A stretch of DNA of 21,032 nt from CAVXDP01 sp964562925. Its GTDB lineage: Archaea > Thermoproteota > Bathyarchaeia > 40CM-2-53-6 > CAVXDP01. Positions 1 through 7,947 of the stretch are shown one piece after another. The stretch spans positions 1-21,032 of the forward strand of contig CAZLVF010000023.1 of the NCBI GenBank assembly GCA_964562925.1, read 5' to 3'. Both the position numbers and the translations under genes were made by a program. Within the stretch, counting starts at the first letter, position 1. Every line of letters begins with the position of its first letter. Under the pieces are notes generated by a model. That model did not search any database. It was given only the letters and a program-made list of their open reading frames with translations, and was not told where the DNA came from.

Positions 1-2
1 CT

Positions 3-359
3 GTTGACAGATTGATTAGTTTCGTCATCGAATCGGAGAAACCACTTATCGACTCAATAATACGCGAATTCAAGTCTCTAAAGACCTCTGAAAAGCCTGC
101 CCAGATGAATTCAACTAAAGCACAACCTAAGACGACAGTCATCATCGAAGAACACTATGTTGCCGATCCGACAAATAGTATCATCTCTAAAACGGAAATA
201 CCTGATCCTCACGGTAAGAACCCCCGGAAAACTATTCGAGAAATAATTGTTGAAGAGAAATACAGGCTTAAAACTGGAATCGTAGAGATCGAAATGTTTG
301 GTCTCAATAGTAAGACCAGCTCTCAGTTCGCAAAAATCTTTGGAGAAAGAACCGTATAA
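3..359 (+). CDS. C-terminal part of an unknown protein, cut by the window edge
   Basis: The reading frame is open to the left edge of the window, so this is probably the 3' end of a longer gene. A TTG at 12 could be a start, but nothing supports it over readthrough from outside. About 118 residues are visible. They are mostly hydrophilic, with no membrane segment, no cysteine pairs and no motif I recognise. A Lys/Glu-rich stretch (REIIVEEKYRLKTGIVEIEMFG) could form beta strands. The gene ends in GTA TAA, inside a TATA-like run (TATAAAAG, 355-362). There is no close downstream partner: 445 bases without a gene follow. The function is unknown. That it is coding is inferred from frame length and ordinary amino-acid composition. 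Confidence 0.5.
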   Translation, partial: VDRLISFVIESEKPLIDSIIREFKSLKTSEKPAQMNSTKAQPKTTVIIEEHYVADPTNSIISKTEIPDPHGKNPRKTIREIIVEEKYRLKTGIVEIEMFGLNSKTSSQFAKIFGERTV

Positions 360-805
360 AAGGAATAAATATTCAACCTATCGCTGGAAGGCTCTGTTCG
401 GTTTATGGCTGCTCTAGTCGGCTGTCCGGCATCGGCTGTTTCGTTCTCCTAATCTCGCTTGTGGCATCATCACATCTTTCTGCCTAGAGCAAAATTCTAG
501 TGTTCTGAAACTCAGGATTCGTAATACAAAACAGGTGTATTAACCCGTCCGCAAGTTTCGCTAAACCATAAGTCTTGGAAGCGAGCGATCAATCAACGCC
601 GTAGAGATACGAAAGTTAGGCGTATGCGTAGTCGATATTCGGACAGCTTACAGGTATCCAACACAACCGTTTTGAGAAACTTTACTGAGACGATACGCGT
701 TCCATACATGGCTGAGATAGCCTGTTTCTACTCTAATCCGCTATGAGAACCAACAGACAGATATGCGAAAACATGCGTTTCTGTGAGCTAGTAGCATAAG
801 AAAAC
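360..805. other. Intergenic region without a recognisable gene
   Basis: No frame on either strand gives a convincing protein, and I find no tRNA-like cloverleaf. There is a TATA-like TATAAAAG at 355-362, and the octamer TCGGCTGT occurs twice, near 418 and 432. The base composition resembles the neighbouring genes, so a decayed gene is possible, but no family is recognisable. Confidence 0.4.
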
Positions 806-2020
806 GTGAAGAGAATGGAGGATCACCACAGAAACGAGAAACCGTTTCCACGCGACCTTATTCAGATAATCGCCGCGGCTACTATGATCTTTATCGTAGG
901 CGTCTGGGAGCATCTTCCCGTTGTTGTTCCAAACCATTACACAGACATATCCAGCGTCTTCTGGCGTGAGGGAATTGGAAGAGGTCCGCATCAAATACCC
1001 TACTACCAGTTCATGTTTGAATACCCAGTTCTTGTCGGCGTTTTGGTCTACCTATGCTCCTCCATAAGACTCTATGTGCCTGATTTCTCTGTCGTAATGA
1101 ATTACTACACGCTCGCGATGGATGCTGCACTGTATCCGTTCGCCGTTGGAACAGTCGTAGTGCTCTACAAGATAGTAGGCCTTGTGGGGTCCACGAGAGA
1201 GAGGATCTGGAAAGCCTTCTTGATCGCTCCATCCTTTCTTATGTTCACAGTTTACAACTGGGATATAATCGCTGTATTCTTCGCAACGCTTTCGATCTAC
1301 TACTATCTGAAACATGAGAAGACAAAGTCAGCGTTGAGTCTAGGCCTCGGGATATCCGCTAAACTCTACCCATGCATGCTACTACCTGTCTATATGTTGG
1401 AAGAGAAGAGTTGGAAGGATAGGTTCAAGGTTCTGTTCACTTCTGTAGGCACGTTCCTAGCACTGAATATGCCGTTCATAATCGCGAACTTTGACATGTG
1501 GTTTGAAACTTGGAGGTATCACGCAGCCTGGGGGATTGAGGATTCGTGGCTGATCTTCTTCTTTAACCAGATGGACCCGAACGCGCATTACGTAGGTCTG
1601 GCAGTCCTCCTCTACCTAGTCTACAGAGGTCTCACAGGCACATTCAAGAAACAGTACGAAACTCAGGCAACGCGCGTGATAGAGCGTTCATTCCTTATGA
1701 ATGTGGCATGGCTCTTCGGCAATTATGTTGTCACGCCACAGATGGCTCTTATGCTTCTTCCTTTCTATGTTCTAATCCCAACCATCTCGCTGGCGGTAAT
1801 CTACTTCGCCGAGATCATGAATGCACTTATCATCGTACTTTGGTTCACTCCGGAATTGAACCTTGGAAACCCGCTAGTAGCTACCAGTCCGGTGCAATGG
1901 TTAGCGGCAGGAAGACAGCTAGTCTGGCTCGGCCTCTTCATCCAGATCCTCTATCCGACCCAAACCAAGAGACTCTTCAAGAGACTGATGAAAAGGGTCG
2001 GCGAACCAAATTCCGCTTGA
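806..2020 (+). CDS. GT87-like membrane glycosyltransferase (DUF2029-type)
   Basis: A 404-residue integral membrane protein with about nine to eleven hydrophobic segments along its length. This is the usual size and topology of GT-C-fold, polyprenyl-phosphate-sugar-dependent transferases. After the first membrane segment (about 17-33) comes a loop containing TDISSVFW and the FEYP motif (71-74). An Asp in this loop followed by a Glu-Tyr-Pro is typical of GT87/PimE-like mannosyltransferases (family knowledge). It probably transfers a sugar from a lipid-phosphate donor on the outer face of the membrane, for glycolipid or glycan building; the exact substrate cannot be read. The listed start is GTG 806, and ATG 815 is an equally plausible start three residues downstream. 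It sits near a PMT-type transferase and a sugar nucleotidyltransferase, which supports a glycosylation context. The fold class is fairly secure and the substrate is not. Confidence 0.7.
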   Translation: MKRMEDHHRNEKPFPRDLIQIIAAATMIFIVGVWEHLPVVVPNHYTDISSVFWREGIGRGPHQIPYYQFMFEYPVLVGVLVYLCSSIRLYVPDFSVVMNYYTLAMDAALYPFAVGTVVVLYKIVGLVGSTRERIWKAFLIAPSFLMFTVYNWDIIAVFFATLSIYYYLKHEKTKSALSLGLGISAKLYPCMLLPVYMLEEKSWKDRFKVLFTSVGTFLALNMPFIIANFDMWFETWRYHAAWGIEDSWLIFFFNQMDPNAHYVGLAVLLYLVYRGLTGTFKKQYETQATRVIERSFLMNVAWLFGNYVVTPQMALMLLPFYVLIPTISLAVIYFAEIMNALIIVLWFTPELNLGNPLVATSPVQWLAAGRQLVWLGLFIQILYPTQTKRLFKRLMKRVGEPNSA

Positions 2021-2099
2021 GTAACTAATCTTAGCTGGAACGATAGGTTAATTGAAGCCGTTGGCAACATTATGAAGGAACTAGAACAAGAACGAATAG

Positions 2100-2939
2100 T
2101 TGAAGCATGCCCTTGCACAACGGGTCAGCACCTTCGACAGGTTGATCCGGTTGACTAAATGCGCACATTGTGATAGAACGGTTGACATGCCGTTCGTATG
2201 CTCTTATTGTGAGAAGCCTTTCTGTGCTGATCACAGGCTACCTGAGAGTCACAGTTGTACCGAGTTAATGTTTGCAAAACGACCGGCCAGAGCCGTGTCC
2301 ATAAGCCCTCCTGAAAGATGGAGATGGACTCCGAGGACTACCTTTCCGGTAATGATCTCTTCAGAGGTTAAGGAGCTGTTGATAGCTTGGCTTGTACTCT
2401 CTTTCTGCGCCTCTGTCGGAACCATCCTCTATCCCGGGAAGTTCCTCAAGGTCTTCTCGATCTCATTGGCAACTTTAGGATTAGGCTTCATCGGCCACGA
2501 GCTCATGCATCGGAACGTTGCCAGAAGGTACGGATGCTGGGCCGAGTTCAAGCTCTGGCGGATGGGGCTGGCTATGGCGTTACTTTTCGCATTTGCCTCA
2601 GGCGGTCGCATGATCTTCGCAGCTCCCGGAGCCGTGTATATATCCTCGTTCAGTCCATTTGGCATTGGGATCTCAAAGAAAGTATATGGAGTCATTTCTA
2701 TTTCGGGACCACTTGCGAACCTGATAGTTGCATCACTATTTTTCATATTGATAAGCGCAGGAGGCATCTGGTCCGAAATCGGACATCTAGGGTATAGTGT
2801 AAACATGTGGCTAGCGGCTTTCAACCTTCTTCCATTCGGGGTTATGGACGGTCAGAAGGTCTTTCAATGGAGCCCGGGAATATGGGCTGTGGTCACGTTG
2901 CCGGCGTGGATCCTCACATTCTTACCTGCAATTCTCTAG
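2100..2939 (+). CDS. AN1-type zinc-finger protein with M50 (site-2-protease-like) membrane domain
   Basis: Counted from the TTG at 2100, residues 21-53 form an AN1-type zinc finger (CAHC, CSYC, FCADHRLPESHSC). A hydrophobic multi-pass domain follows. It carries HELMH (133-137), the HExxH zinc site of M50 intramembrane metalloproteases, a GPLAN segment (203-207), and NLLPFGVMDG (242-251), which matches the second conserved M50 motif whose Asp is the third zinc ligand. The protein therefore looks catalytically intact. The family cleaves membrane-bound substrates within or near the bilayer; the target here is unknown. The AN1 finger probably faces the cytoplasm and may recruit substrate (inference). 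The start is uncertain: relatives usually begin a few residues before the first Cys, so TTG 2142 or TTG 2151 are plausible, the latter preceded by AGGT. No upstream ATG lies in this frame. Confidence 0.8.
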   Translation: MKHALAQRVSTFDRLIRLTKCAHCDRTVDMPFVCSYCEKPFCADHRLPESHSCTELMFAKRPARAVSISPPERWRWTPRTTFPVMISSEVKELLIAWLVLSFCASVGTILYPGKFLKVFSISLATLGLGFIGHELMHRNVARRYGCWAEFKLWRMGLAMALLFAFASGGRMIFAAPGAVYISSFSPFGIGISKKVYGVISISGPLANLIVASLFFILISAGGIWSEIGHLGYSVNMWLAAFNLLPFGVMDGQKVFQWSPGIWAVVTLPAWILTFLPAIL

Positions 2940-3087
2940 GCTGTGGAGCGTCTCCTCAATCTTCACAGGGTTAGCTGGAGATTGCTCAACCATAACAGCT
3001 GGCTCCGAGTCTAGTGGCGACATGCAGGATGTTCTCTGTCAGATTTTAACGATCGAGTTAGAAAATCGGTCAGGCCAATTAGAATTG

Positions 3088-3094
3088 TTATATA
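3088..3094 (+). promoter_or_regulatory. TATA box of the PMT gene
   Basis: TTATATA matches the archaeal box A. The expected transcription start is about 25 nt downstream, near 3116. That leaves a short leader to the ATG at 3130 and excludes the more upstream ATG at 3022 as the start. Confidence 0.5.
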
Positions 3095-3129
3095 CAAATG
3101 AAGGAGAGCAAGGATTACAGTGGCATATA

Positions 3130-4479
3130 ATGAGAGGCTTGAGGGAACGCTGGGAGAATGCGATAGATCTTCATCCAATGAGAAACATGTACGATAGGGC
3201 GTTCATGTACCTATTGATCGTAAGCCTTGTGCTTCGACTGATCTGGTTGGACATGCCGGCTGGGTCACTAGTATTCGACGAAAGATGAGCTGAAAGACTC
3301 ATCCGCTAGAAATACTATGTGAACGTGGCCCGGATAATCCTAGGCTTGCCCCACGAGCCGGATGTCTACCCTGGAGCGACCCCTGGAATCGATCCGAATC
3401 ATGAACACCCTCCTCTAGCGAAGGGAATCGTAGCCCTATCGATGTTTCTTCTTGGAGATAACGGCTGGGGATGGCGTCTTCCCAGCGTTATCTTTGGCAC
3501 TCTGTCAATCGTGATATTTTATCTGCTTGTAAAGAAGGTCTCCAAGAATGGCCTGCTGTCACTTATCTCGGTCTTCCTCTTCTCTTTCGATAACCTCGTA
3601 TTCGTCCATAGCCGCATCGCAACCTTGGACATTTTCGTGCTGGCCTTCATGTTGATGGGGTTCTACTTCTATTTTGACGGAAGACCGATTCTCAGCGCCT
3701 TGAGCCTAGCCTTGAGCACGTTATGCAAGATCGGCGGCCTATACGGTTTCGCAACGATCGCAGTATTCCATTTCGTGAAGGTTTTGGTAAACGCGCGATC
3801 TTCCGGACAGAAGATTGATTGGCAGAAACATCTAGGTTGGCTTGAGAAGTTTGTTTTGGTCTACGGGATCTCAAGCCTTGGTCTCCTAACAGTGATGGAT
3901 AGATGGTGGGGAGGATACGCGAACCCGTTCGACCATATAGCGTTCATCTACGAGTATACGAAGGCTCTCACAAGACTTGTGCCTGAGGGGATAGAAAGCT
4001 ACCCTTGGCAATGGCTCTTGAATGAAGTGAAGATACCCTACCTGACAGTCAACGTGAACATCTTATCAGATAGCACAGTCACAGGTTCATACACGTCTGT
4101 CGCCTTTGTAGGAGCCATGAACGAGTTGGGACCCGTCTTGATTCCGGTCATCAACCGATGGTTCAAGATAGGCCCGGTCATATCGTTATGCATCCCTACG
4201 ATCGCATACACGGGCTACCTATGCTACATCAAGAGGAGTGACGTGACCTTGTTTACCATGGTTTGGTTCGTTTGTACGTATCTGCCGTTCTACCCCATGT
4301 CATTAATAGGCCATAGAATAATGTATCTCTTCTATTTTCTCAGCACCTTTCCAAGCCTGTGCATAGCGGTTTCTAACATGATCATCGACCAGAAACCGCC
4401 ACGAATAGTCGTTGTGATATACCTCATCGCCGTGATCGCGGGTTTCATCAATCTCTTCCCATTCAAAACTCTTCCATAG
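3130..4479 (+). CDS. PMT/GT39-family membrane mannosyltransferase, interrupted by a putative 27-nt intron
   Basis: A GT-C-fold protein O-mannosyltransferase-like enzyme, expected to move a sugar from a polyprenyl-phosphate donor to an acceptor at the outer face of the membrane. After the first membrane segment (about 24-40) comes the first-loop sequence MPAGSLVFDE, whose Asp-Glu corresponds to the catalytic DE of eukaryotic Pmt proteins. Further on, DPNHEHPPLAKG matches the conserved HPPL(A/G)K segment, followed by many membrane segments. The frame is broken by TGA (3286-3288) and TAG (3307-3309), but both stops lie within one 27-nt segment and the same frame continues on each side. Removing 3283-3309 gives DE-KYYVNVARIIL, which is what the family has at this place, and a 440-residue protein. 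ATG 3130 is chosen because a TATA box at 3088-3094 puts transcription start near 3116. Without splicing or bypass the product would stop after 52 residues. Otherwise the gene is free of damage, which argues against a pseudogene. Confidence 0.8.
3283..3309 (+). other. Putative bulge-helix-bulge (BHB) pre-mRNA intron, 27 nt
   Basis: Seen directly: TAGTATT (3269-3275) is the perfect complement of AATACTA (3311-3317), and GATGAG (3284-3289) of CTCATC (3298-3303) with loop CTGAAAGA. Between these helices lie AAA (3281-3283) on one strand and AGA (3308-3310) on the other, separated by GACG (3277-3280) opposite CGCT (3304-3307). That central helix has two G-C pairs, one G-U and one A-C mismatch; C3276 is unpaired. 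Archaeal splicing endonuclease cuts each 3-nt bulge after its second base (established for BHB introns). Here that removes 3283-3309 exactly and joins GAA to AAA, restoring the frame and the conserved DE-KYYV. The imperfect centre makes this a relaxed motif, of the kind accepted by the heteromeric enzymes of many TACK archaea. Splicing itself is inferred. Confidence 0.7.
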
Positions 4480-4524
4480 TTTGGGGGGCTAATCGCCAAC
4501 GGTCGTGGGATCTGGCATTATATG

Positions 4525-4531
4525 CTTTTTT
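4525..4531 (+). terminator. T-rich terminator after the PMT gene
   Basis: A run of six T follows the PMT stop by about 45 nt, between two convergent genes. Oligo-T on the coding strand is the usual archaeal termination signal. Confidence 0.4.
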
Positions 4532-4569
4532 AGATAAAGGACTGAAGTCTGGTCAAATATGCCGCTTTC

Positions 4570-5265
4570 TCAGTTGAAGTCTCCCTTCTCAAACATTCTT
4601 TTGATCTCGTCAAGATGCTTAAACGATCCTAGGTCATGGTGGCGTTTCCGAGTACAGTATCCGTAAACCTTCAACCGATCTCTGATGAGTTGAGGGATCA
4701 CATCCTTCGCTATATCGGTTCCAGGCTTACAGTAGTCAAGCACCAGAGGTTCGAAAATGTGGATGCCCATGCTCACCGGATACTCTTCGAGCACCGGTTT
4801 CTCTTCAAAGTAGACTACGCACCCGGTTTTGGTGACTCTTCCTACCCCATACTCGATCGGAACCGATCTGCTCAAAGCTAACGTGCAGTCAGCCCTCATC
4901 CTCTTATGAAATGCCATCATACCTTTCAGATTGAAGTCTGTGAGGACATCTCCATAGTAGACGAGAAACGTAGACTTTAGAAATTTCCTAGCTTCACCCA
5001 AGGCACCTGCGGTGCCGGATCTTGGACCAATCGAGTACTCTATGTTCATCCCGACCCCTTCACCGGTGCCATACTGATTCTCGAATGCGTGGGCGTCACC
5101 TTCGCTGAGTAACAAGACCACATTACTGAATCCATACTTCTTCAGATATGCGAAGACATAGTCGAGAAAAGGTCTTCCATCTATAGGGATCAAACATTTT
5201 GGAATATACTGTGTAATGGGCGAAAGTCGTGTGCCGGCTCCGCCGGCTAAGATCGCAGCCTTCAC
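4570..5265 (-). CDS. Sugar-1-phosphate nucleotidyltransferase (NTP_transferase family)
   Basis: It begins VKAAILAGGAGTRLSPIT, the nucleotide-binding signature of enzymes that make NDP-sugars from an NTP and a sugar-1-phosphate. The PKCLIPIDGRPFLDYV segment and the catalytic-region VYYGDVLTDF are present, with FEEKP further on. At 231 residues it has only the catalytic Rossmann-like domain and lacks the C-terminal beta-helix or acyltransferase-like domain of longer relatives. It could be a mannose-1-phosphate guanylyltransferase or glucose-1-phosphate thymidylyl/uridylyltransferase; the base and sugar cannot be fixed from sequence. It probably supplies activated sugar for the neighbouring glycosyltransferases (inference). 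I chose the GTG at 5265 because a TATA-like CTTAAATCG (minus strand, 5303-5311) predicts transcription start near 5281, and family members start at this Val/Met. The frame stays open to a possible ATG at 5328. Confidence 0.8.
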   Translation of the reverse strand: MKAAILAGGAGTRLSPITQYIPKCLIPIDGRPFLDYVFAYLKKYGFSNVVLLLSEGDAHAFENQYGTGEGVGMNIEYSIGPRSGTAGALGEARKFLKSTFLVYYGDVLTDFNLKGMMAFHKRMRADCTLALSRSVPIEYGVGRVTKTGCVVYFEEKPVLEEYPVSMGIHIFEPLVLDYCKPGTDIAKDVIPQLIRDRLKVYGYCTRKRHHDLGSFKHLDEIKRMFEKGDFN

Positions 5266-5302
5266 CTTCTCACCCGAAGTGCCGATCTTATTAGATAGGT
5301 CC

Positions 5303-5311
5303 CGATTTAAG
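5303..5311 (-). promoter_or_regulatory. TATA-like box of the nucleotidyltransferase gene
   Basis: CTTAAATCG on the minus strand lies about 42 nt before the GTG at 5265, giving a predicted leader of about 16 nt. Confidence 0.35.
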
Positions 5312-5379
5312 TGTAGACGTTTGAGCATAATCTCTCAGAATATGAAATCTAGTCCGACAATTTTTGGGAGGACCAGAAA

Positions 5380-6327
5380 ATGAGGACCGCAATCGTGAAG
5401 ACCGTTGTGGGAAGTCTACCTCGCTTCGCTGATTCGCTTGAACTATCAATAAAGAAAGCGGTTGACATTCAACTCAGACATAACATCGACATAGTCTCCG
5501 ACGGAGAGCAGAGAAGTGACATGATAGGCTATTTTGAGCAGATTCCAGGTCTGATACGCAGTGGTAGAAGAGTAGGGATTGTTGGTCGAATTTGCCGACC
5601 GAATCATGTTGGAGACTTCTACAAGCTGAAAGACTTTGCATTTGCGAGGAGGTATCTCAAAGAGGTGGGCATGGAGCATATCGCACTCAAGGTTGGATTG
5701 ACAGGCCCCATCACACTTGGTTTTACCTGCGCGATGACTCAGCTGAAAAGCTACAAGAGCGTCGCTGATCTTGAACTGTACAGGGATCTTGCCTCGGCTT
5801 TACAACCGTTGATTGATGAGCTACTGAGGTTAGGCGCCTATGTTCAAATAGACGAGCCCGGACTGTCTGGACAGTTTCTGGATCCTACCCAGGCTGTAGC
5901 CGTCATTAATGAGGCCATAGCGGATTTGAAGCATGTGGAAAAGGGCGGAGGAAGGCTTAGCGCTCATGTCTGTGGTGACCTAACAAGAACGCCTGGACTC
6001 TTCGATCTTTTGACAAGACTGAATGTTGACGTTCTAAGCTTGGCATTTGGAGGACCAGTTGAAAGAAGGAATCTTAAGTTGGTCTCTAGCGACGCTTTCA
6101 TCAACTCTGGAAAGAGGCTGGGATTCGGCTGTCTTTCTGTAGCGTCACGGACCATCGACTCGATAGAATCAGTAGAAGAAGTGGTGAGACTTCTGAGTGA
6201 GGGCGTTCGAAAGATCAGTTTTGAAAAGCTTGCTTACATCCATCCAAACTGTGGTTTCAGGGAAACTCCATTGGATGTTGTCGAAGAGATATTGAAAAGA
6301 ATGGAGGACTCGGCCAAACAGCTCTAG
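5380..6327 (+). CDS. metE: Archaeal core-type methionine synthase (MetE C-terminal family)
   Basis: A 315-residue protein corresponding only to the catalytic C-terminal half of cobalamin-independent methionine synthase, the usual archaeal form. It has VVGSLPR near the N-terminus, VSDGEQR (39-45), IDEPGLSG (157-164), HVCGD (196-200) and HPNCGFRETP (288-297). His196, Cys198 and Cys291 fit the zinc site that activates homocysteine. In the family it methylates homocysteine to methionine; archaeal short forms are thought to use a methyl-corrinoid or other non-folate donor, because the N-terminal folate-binding half is missing. A good GGAGG ribosome site lies ahead of the ATG. It is convergent with S-adenosylhomocysteine hydrolase, with only 19 nt between the stops, so the two genes of the methyl cycle lie tail to tail. 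Confidence 0.85.
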   Translation: MRTAIVKTVVGSLPRFADSLELSIKKAVDIQLRHNIDIVSDGEQRSDMIGYFEQIPGLIRSGRRVGIVGRICRPNHVGDFYKLKDFAFARRYLKEVGMEHIALKVGLTGPITLGFTCAMTQLKSYKSVADLELYRDLASALQPLIDELLRLGAYVQIDEPGLSGQFLDPTQAVAVINEAIADLKHVEKGGGRLSAHVCGDLTRTPGLFDLLTRLNVDVLSLAFGGPVERRNLKLVSSDAFINSGKRLGFGCLSVASRTIDSIESVEEVVRLLSEGVRKISFEKLAYIHPNCGFRETPLDVVEEILKRMEDSAKQL

Positions 6328-6346
6328 GCAGCATCGGAGAAATAGG

Positions 6347-7615
6347 CTATCTGGTACCCATCTCCCATGAGCTCAGATAGCGCCTCTGTTCCTCAGTCAA
6401 CTCTTCAACTCCAACGCCCATCGCTTCAAGCTTCAACCTCGCAACCTCAAGATCTACATCCTTGGGAACGTCGATCACGCCTAGAGGAAGCTTCCCTTTA
6501 TTCTTCAGGAGGTACTCCACGCTGAGAAGCTGTATCGAGAAGGATAGATCCATAACCTCGCTGGGGTGACCTTCTGCACAGCTCAGGTTGACGAGGCGTC
6601 CGTCCGCCAAGAGAAACAGTCTTCGACCGTTCTTCAGGTCGTATTGATCTATACAGGGGCTCAGTCTTCTCTTTGCGACCGAGGCCTCTTCCAGGTCTGG
6701 TTTCGAGATCTCAACATCAAAGTGGCCTGCGTTTGCCAAGATGGTTTTGTCCTTCATTTCCAAGAAATGCTCTTTCCTTACGACATTGATATTTCCTGTC
6801 GCTGTAACGATTATGTCTCCATTCCTGGCAGCGTCTTTCATTGTTGTCACCCTGAAACCTGCCATGGCCGCTTTGAGAGCGTTGATCGGGTTAGACTCAA
6901 CAATCATGACGTGGGCGCCATGTCCTTTGGCTCTCTCAGCGATCCCTGAACCGACTCTTCCATATCCAACTACGACTACATTCTTTCCAGCGATAAGGAC
7001 GTTCGTAGCCCTTATGATCCCGTCAAGAGCTGATTGGCCTGTGCCCAGAGGGTTGTCGAAGAGGCTCTTACTCTGAGCATCGTTGACTGCGACTATGGGA
7101 TACTTCAGAGCTCGATCCTTTGCCATGGCACGAAGCCTTACAACGCCTGTAGTGGTCTCCTCAGTCCCGCCCAATATCCCTCCAAGGAGATCGAGCCTTT
7201 CGCTATGTATAGTAGAAACCAAGTCTGCGCCGTCATCTAACGTTACTTGCGGTTTGTAGGCAAGGACGCTTCTAATACACTCATAGTATTCAGTTGAACT
7301 TTGGCCTTTCCATGCGAATACGTTTACTCCTTTTCTTGCAAGCGCTGCAGCCACATCATCTTGGGTTGAAAGCGGATTTGACCCACATAAAGCGACCTTT
7401 GCGCCTCCTAGAATCATCGTCTCAACGAGGACGGCGGTCTCCTTTGTAACGTGAAGGCAGGCCCCAACTTGAATCTCAGCTAAAGACCTCTCAATAGTAA
7501 AGCGCTGTCGAAGATTCATTAGTACAGGCATCCGGCTCTCAGCCCATTCTATTGAGACTCTCCCGCGTTCTGCGAGAGCAATGTCCCTAACGCGATAAGG
7601 CTCCAAAGCGATCAA
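6347..7615 (-). CDS. ahcY: S-adenosylhomocysteine hydrolase
   Basis: A 422-residue, NAD-dependent enzyme that splits S-adenosylhomocysteine to adenosine and homocysteine, removing the inhibitor left by methyltransferases. It has HVTKETAVL (55-63) and LDDGAD (126-131) in the substrate domain, NDAQSKSLFDN (178-188), NPLGTGQSALDGI (188-200), and the NAD-binding GYGRVGSG (217-224). It lacks the extended C-terminal tail of eukaryotic enzymes, as archaeal forms do. Some archaeal members prefer S-inosylhomocysteine, and this cannot be told here. The first start is TTG 7615, and TTG 7606, three codons later, is also possible. It pairs functionally with the convergent methionine synthase, which uses the homocysteine it releases. 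Confidence 0.93.
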   Translation of the reverse strand: MIALEPYRVRDIALAERGRVSIEWAESRMPVLMNLRQRFTIERSLAEIQVGACLHVTKETAVLVETMILGGAKVALCGSNPLSTQDDVAAALARKGVNVFAWKGQSSTEYYECIRSVLAYKPQVTLDDGADLVSTIHSERLDLLGGILGGTEETTTGVVRLRAMAKDRALKYPIVAVNDAQSKSLFDNPLGTGQSALDGIIRATNVLIAGKNVVVVGYGRVGSGIAERAKGHGAHVMIVESNPINALKAAMAGFRVTTMKDAARNGDIIVTATGNINVVRKEHFLEMKDKTILANAGHFDVEISKPDLEEASVAKRRLSPCIDQYDLKNGRRLFLLADGRLVNLSCAEGHPSEVMDLSFSIQLLSVEYLLKNKGKLPLGVIDVPKDVDLEVARLKLEAMGVGVEELTEEQRRYLSSWEMGTR

Positions 7616-7947
7616 GACCTAATGTGCCCGTCAATGGGTTCAATAGATTAACTCTTGTGACTTGTCCCTAAATGGATATGGGCTAAGATCCGGCCTAGGT
7701 CAATACAAGCCGTCGTTAGCTACCGCTTTACTATTTTCGCAACCTTGGCATCCATGAGTCACTTTTTCTGAGGGAGTATGCGGGAGGGGTACATGCTTGA
7801 TCTACATGTGAAGGAAGGTAGCGTTTACCCCAGCCTAGCAACGACCAGAACTGGAGGAAAATCGTGCATGTGGCGACAGTTTGCTACCCAGAGTATTCGA
7901 GGCGGCGCCGTTTGGAGAAGGCTGGGGAGAACATAATTGGTGGAGGG
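7616..7947. other. Intergenic region between ahcY and the cdv cluster
   Basis: No convincing gene. A 47-codon frame at 7794-7937 (plus strand, beginning MLDLHVKEG) is preceded by a strong GGGAGGGG ribosome site, but its peptide is not recognisable and it runs against the cdv operon. I see no tRNA. The segment separates the start of ahcY from the end of the last division gene, both read on the minus strand, so it should hold the ahcY upstream region. Confidence 0.4.

Noticed and set aside
2072..2158. A 28-codon frame beginning MKELEQERIVEA, as an alternative start of the AN1-M50 protein via frameshift
   Set aside because: The zinc finger is fully encoded in the main frame, and relatives have no such extension.
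3022..3288. A separate 88-residue gene ending at the TGA, followed by an independent gene from GTG 3319
   Set aside because: Together the two pieces make one continuous PMT protein in the same frame, and the break falls within a conserved loop. The predicted promoter lies after the ATG at 3022.
7794..7937. A 47-codon frame with a good ribosome site in the ahcY-cdv spacer
   Set aside because: The peptide shows no recognisable features, there is no clear promoter, and it opposes the cdv operon. It is kept only as a note.
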